NCBI RefSeq assembly: GCF_013184745.1 | Contig: NZ_JAATVU010000034.1 | Coordinates: 1 to 64,000 of the forward strand | Reading direction: 5' to 3' | DNA length: 64,000 bases | DNA from: Mangrovicoccus sp. HB161399 | GTDB lineage: Bacteria; Pseudomonadota; Alphaproteobacteria; Rhodobacterales; Rhodobacteraceae | In this document: positions 61,874 to 64,000 of the stretch, piece after piece | How the letters are laid out: each line of letters begins with the position of its first letter | How positions within the stretch are numbered: position 1 is the first letter of the stretch | Notes under the pieces: generated by a model | The model's input: the letters and a program-made list of their open reading frames with translations, nothing else | Database searches by the model: none | Told to the model about the DNA's origin: nothing | Made by a program: the position numbers and the translations under genes

Positions 61874-62178
61874 CAGACGGTCTCCCCGGTGGTCTTGGCG
61901 AAACGCACCTTCTTGCCGTCTTCCTCGCGGAAGCCGACGCGGGTGGCCTTGCCGTTGCTGTCCAGGAGCGCAAGGTTCGACAGATCGATCGGCATCGCCT
62001 TCGGGATGCGGCCGCCCTGGGACTGCTGGCTCTGGCGGGTATGGCGGATGGCGATGTTCACGCCCTCGACGACGGCCTTGCCGGCCTTCGGATCGACAGA
62101 CTGGATCTCGCCCTGCTTGCCCTTGTCCTTGCCGGCAAGGACGACGACCTTGTCGCCTTTCTTAAGCTTCGCAGCCAT
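61873..62178 (-). CDS. rplX: Ribosomal protein L24
   Basis: 101 residues with the KOW motif ([15 protein letters not shown]) at 6-20. It initiates 50S assembly. It is tightly packed between rplN and rplE. Confidence 0.97.
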   Translation of the reverse strand: MAAKLKKGDKVVVLAGKDKGKQGEIQSVDPKAGKAVVEGVNIAIRHTRQSQQSQGGRIPKAMPIDLSNLALLDSNGKATRVGFREEDGKKVRFAKTTGETV

Positions 62179-62179
62179 C

Positions 62180-62548
62180 TCAGAGCACCTCCGGCGCCAG
62201 CGAAATGATCTTCATGAAGTTCTTCGCGCGCAGCTCGCGGACGACCGGCCCGAAAATACGGGTGCCGACCGGCTCGCCGTTGTTGTTCAGGATGACGGCA
62301 GCGTTGCGGTCGAAGCGGATGGCGGTGCCATCTTCGCGGCGAACTTCCTTTGCGGTCCGGACAACGACGGCTTTCCGCACGTCACCCTTCTTCACGCGGC
62401 CCCGCGGAATGGCTTCCTTAACCGAGACGACGATGATGTCGCCCACGGAAGCGTATTTCCGCTTCGAACCGCCGAGGACCTTGATGCACTGAACCCGGCG
62501 GGCGCCGGAGTTGTCAGCGACATCCAGATTGGTCTGCATCTGGATCAT
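62180..62548 (-). CDS. rplN: Ribosomal protein L14
   Basis: 122 residues, the invariant family length, starting [16 protein letters not shown]. It contacts 16S rRNA at an intersubunit bridge. It is 99 bp after rpsQ, a longer gap than its neighbours. Confidence 0.97.
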   Translation of the reverse strand: MIQMQTNLDVADNSGARRVQCIKVLGGSKRKYASVGDIIVVSVKEAIPRGRVKKGDVRKAVVVRTAKEVRREDGTAIRFDRNAAVILNNNGEPVGTRIFGPVVRELRAKNFMKIISLAPEVL

Positions 62549-62647
62549 GGTTAGTCTCCCGACCTTTGGGAACGAGTCCCAGGGTTTCGAATATGTCGGG
62601 GTGCGCTACAGCACCCGTCGTATCCAGTCAACTGAAAGCGAGGCGCC

Positions 62648-62881
62648 TTACCAGGTGCCGTGCACTTCCCAGCGCTTCGTCTTCGACTTCGGCGCGCATT
62701 CGATGATGCGGACCTTGTCACCTGCCTTGTAGGTGTTCTGCTCGTCGTGCGCCCGGTACTTCTTGGATTTCCGGATGGTCTTCTGCAGGACCGGGTGCTT
62801 GAAGCGGCGCTCGACCGAAACGGTGACGGTCTGCTCGTTCGCGGCGCTGGTGACGACACCTTGCAGGATGCGTTTGGGCAT
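62648..62881 (-). CDS. rpsQ: Ribosomal protein S17
   Basis: 77 residues with Gln-Gly-Val-Val-Thr-Ser near 6 and His-Asp-Glu-Gln-Asn near 45, the S17 core. It is a primary 16S-binding protein. It follows rpmC by 3 bp. Confidence 0.97.
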   Translation of the reverse strand: MPKRILQGVVTSAANEQTVTVSVERRFKHPVLQKTIRKSKKYRAHDEQNTYKAGDKVRIIECAPKSKTKRWEVHGTW

Positions 62882-62884
62882 GGA

Positions 62885-63094
62885 TCAGGCCTCCGCTTTG
62901 GCAGCTGCAGCCGCCTTCTCGTTGAGAATGGTCTTCACGCGTGCGACGTCGCGCTTGACGGAGCGCATGCGTGCAGTGTTTTCCAGCTGGCTGGTGGCCT
63001 GCTGGAAGCGGAGGTTGAAGGCTTCTTTCTTCAGATCGGCCAGTTGCTCGCGCAGCTGGTCCGGGGTCTTCTCGCGAAGTTCCGTGGCGTTCAT
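62885..63094 (-). CDS. rpmC: Ribosomal protein L29
   Basis: 69 residues: two helices with [10 protein letters not shown] at the start and [14 protein letters not shown] near 40. It is the first gene of the ribosomal unit here. In most bacteria rplP lies directly upstream, but here a promoter and a tRNA gene do. Confidence 0.96.
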   Translation of the reverse strand: MNATELREKTPDQLREQLADLKKEAFNLRFQQATSQLENTARMRSVKRDVARVKTILNEKAAAAAKAEA

Positions 63095-63177
63095 CGCCTT
63101 TTCCTTTGCACAATCACCGGAGAGCCCCCTGCGTTCGAGGTCACTCTGATTCCGGTGGAGTCGGTGAATGAGCGGCC

Positions 63178-63206
63178 CCTATACCCGCATGAAGGAAGCG
63201 TGACAA
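63178..63206 (-). promoter_or_regulatory. Promoter of the rpmC-to-rpmD ribosomal operon
   Basis: TTGTCA (63201-63206 on the minus strand), exactly 17 bp, then TATAGG (63178-63183), 84 bp before the rpmC start. Together with the absence of rplP upstream it shows an independent transcription start for this operon. Confidence 0.75.
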
Positions 63207-63281
63207 GGCTTTCCGGTACCCGTCTGCGGTTTTCCGGACCGGTGCGCCGCGGGCGCCCTGTCGCTATGCAAATGAGGGGAG

Positions 63282-63355
63282 TGGAGCGGGTAGTCGGAAT
63301 CGAACCGACACCAAGAGCTTGGAAGGCTCGTGTGATACCATTTCACCATACCCGC
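63282..63355 (-). tRNA. tRNA-Gly (anticodon TCC)
   Basis: The minus strand gives a full cloverleaf: acceptor GCGGGTA with TACCCGC, D loop AAATGGTA, anticodon loop CTTCCAA with TCC, T loop TTCGATT, discriminator T and encoded CCA. It reads GGA/GGG codons. It lies just upstream of the rpmC promoter. Confidence 0.95.
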
Positions 63356-63439
63356 GCCGTTCCGGAGACATAGAAGAAGCCCGCGGGGGAGGCAAGCCCA
63401 AAGGCAGAGTTTTGGCCGCCCGGGATAGTACGGCCCGGC

Positions 63440-63808
63440 TCAGGCGGCGGCGCCTTGCGGCCGTTCGCCGGCCCGCCCGGCACCGCGCAGCGCCGCAGCC
63501 GCGGCCAGTGCACCGATCAGCATGGCACCGCCGGCCGGCAGCGGCACGTCCGGCATGTCCGCGACCCGGACGGCAATCCCGTAGGTTCCCTGTTGATCGG
63601 GCGTGAACCATGCGAGATCCACAGCCCCCGCATCCGAGCCCTGCGCGTGGTAGGTCAGCCCCATCACTTCCCAGAAAACGTCCAGCCAATAATAGCCGGT
63701 CCAGGTGGTGACATTCCAATCCTCACCCTGCACGGTCACGGTGATCGCGGAGGCAGGGGCAGAGGACAAGGTGCAGGCTGCCAGCACTGCAGCCGGAAAA
63801 CTGGGCAT
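63440..63808 (-). CDS. VPLPA-CTERM sorting-signal protein, 5' end beside an IS
   Basis: 122 residues. The C-terminus has the Rhodobacterales VPLPA-CTERM signal: Val-Pro-Leu-Pro-Ala-Gly-Gly near 89, a hydrophobic helix, then basic residues, for processing by an exosortase-like transpeptidase. The middle is a small beta-rich domain of unknown function. The N-terminus is a signal-like stretch ending Ala-Ser-Ala near 21 but without the usual positive charges. The IS end lies only 7-8 bp upstream, so the original start may have been lost. Confidence 0.7.
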   Translation of the reverse strand: MPSFPAAVLAACTLSSAPASAITVTVQGEDWNVTTWTGYYWLDVFWEVMGLTYHAQGSDAGAVDLAWFTPDQQGTYGIAVRVADMPDVPLPAGGAMLIGALAAAAALRGAGRAGERPQGAAA

Positions 63809-63815
63809 TTGAAAC

Positions 63816-64000
63816 TGACCTTGCCCCCGGATCCCGGACTGGGGCGATATTCACTATGCTTCCATCGCGGCGGCCATGTCGATCCGTGTCTGCTCGGGCG
63901 TGCGGTAACCGATGCTGGAATGGCGGCGCTGGCGATTGTAGAAGATCGCGATGTATTCGAACAGCGCGGCCTTTGCCTCCTGGCGCGACCGGAACCTGGT
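63816..64000 (-). mobile_element. IS3-family insertion sequence, one end (continues beyond the window)
   Basis: The element's transposase end lies here. A terminal sequence starting TGACCTTGCCCCCGGATCC at 63816 is the likely inverted-repeat end, 38 bp past the transposase stop. The other end is outside the window, so neither the repeat pair nor a target duplication can be checked. Confidence 0.65.
63854..64000 (-). CDS. IS3-family transposase OrfB, C-terminal part (partial)
   Basis: The last 48 codons of an integrase-core transposase are visible up to TAG at 63854-63856. They include the tail signature Phe-Glu-Tyr-Ile-Ala-Ile-Phe-Tyr-Asn-Arg-Gln-Arg-Arg-His-Ser-Ser-Ile-Gly-Tyr. The catalytic DDE residues lie outside the window. 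The frame is intact where seen. Confidence 0.85.
   Translation of the reverse strand, partial: TRFRSRQEAKAALFEYIAIFYNRQRRHSSIGYRTPEQTRIDMAAAMEA

Noticed and set aside
1-64000. CRISPR array, prophage or secretion-system cluster
   Set aside because: I saw no regularly spaced short repeats, no cas genes, no phage structural genes and no type IV or VI components; the only export system is flagellar.

Overview
The window looks like a chromosomal segment of a high-GC, flagellated member of the Rhodobacterales (Rhodobacteraceae, alphaproteobacteria). The evidence is the flagellar gene order (fliI diverging from flgBC-fliE-fliQ-flgFGAH-fliL-flhA-fliR-flhB), a bztABCD amino-acid transporter as in Rhodobacter capsulatus, a VPLPA-CTERM protein, the rpmH-rnpA-yidD ... 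yidC-MOSC-engB-argB neighbourhood, and an ATP12-type F1-ATPase assembly factor. Almost all of it is core genome. Mobile DNA is limited to a scar at about 20.59-22.5 kb and an IS3-family fragment at the right edge.

Layout. (1) 0.27-6.6 kb: msrPQ methionine-sulfoxide repair, an FMN glutamate-synthase-like protein, a secreted fasciclin protein, a nucleoside deoxyribosyltransferase, a YjhX-family protein and an FMN hydroxyacid dehydrogenase. (2) 6.7-9.9 kb: a Zn alcohol dehydrogenase, a HisD-like enzyme with altered metal and substrate residues, and an SDR. This resembles the hpsP/hpsN/hpsO set for dihydroxypropanesulfonate (DHPS) catabolism rather than histidine synthesis. (3) 10.0-20.4 kb: a flagellar export and basal-body cluster. 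(4) 20.6-22.5 kb: a scar made of an IS110 transposase remnant, a 230-bp MITE-like palindrome and a headless serine recombinase that runs into tRNA-Arg(ACG). (5) 22.6-38.6 kb: an orphan histidine kinase, a MerA-like flavoprotein with a VTT membrane protein, rpmH-rnpA-yidD, ttcA, an EAL protein, yidC-MOSC-acyltransferase-engB, a GT81/HAD pair probably making glucosylglycerate or mannosylglycerate, argB and sixA. (6) 38.6-48.7 kb: a ferredoxin, bztABCD, and a rarA-crcB-rluC-HAD-ATP12 run. (7) 48.8-63.1 kb: ribosomal-protein, rpoA, secY and adk genes, all on the minus strand.

The most unusual architecture is in the ribosomal region. The normally continuous S10-spc-alpha run is cut into separate units. 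One starts at rpmC from its own promoter, without rplP/rpsC upstream, and ends at a strong hairpin just after rpmD. About 4 kb of five unrelated genes on both strands follow (alpha/beta hydrolase, small phasin-like protein, GNAT, PepSY membrane protein, VWA protein). Then rplO-secY-adk starts from its own promoter and ends in a terminator. After a small divergent membrane-protein gene, rpsM-rpsK-rpoA-rplQ again has its own promoter and terminator.

I see no CRISPR array, prophage, secretion system or clearly new multi-gene machine. The best leads for new biology are the HisD-like sulfonate cluster, the split spc operon, the HAD phosphatase gene with no canonical start codon, the uncharacterised gene overlapping flhB, and the MITE at a chimeric junction. 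All calls are from reading the sequence; no database search was run.
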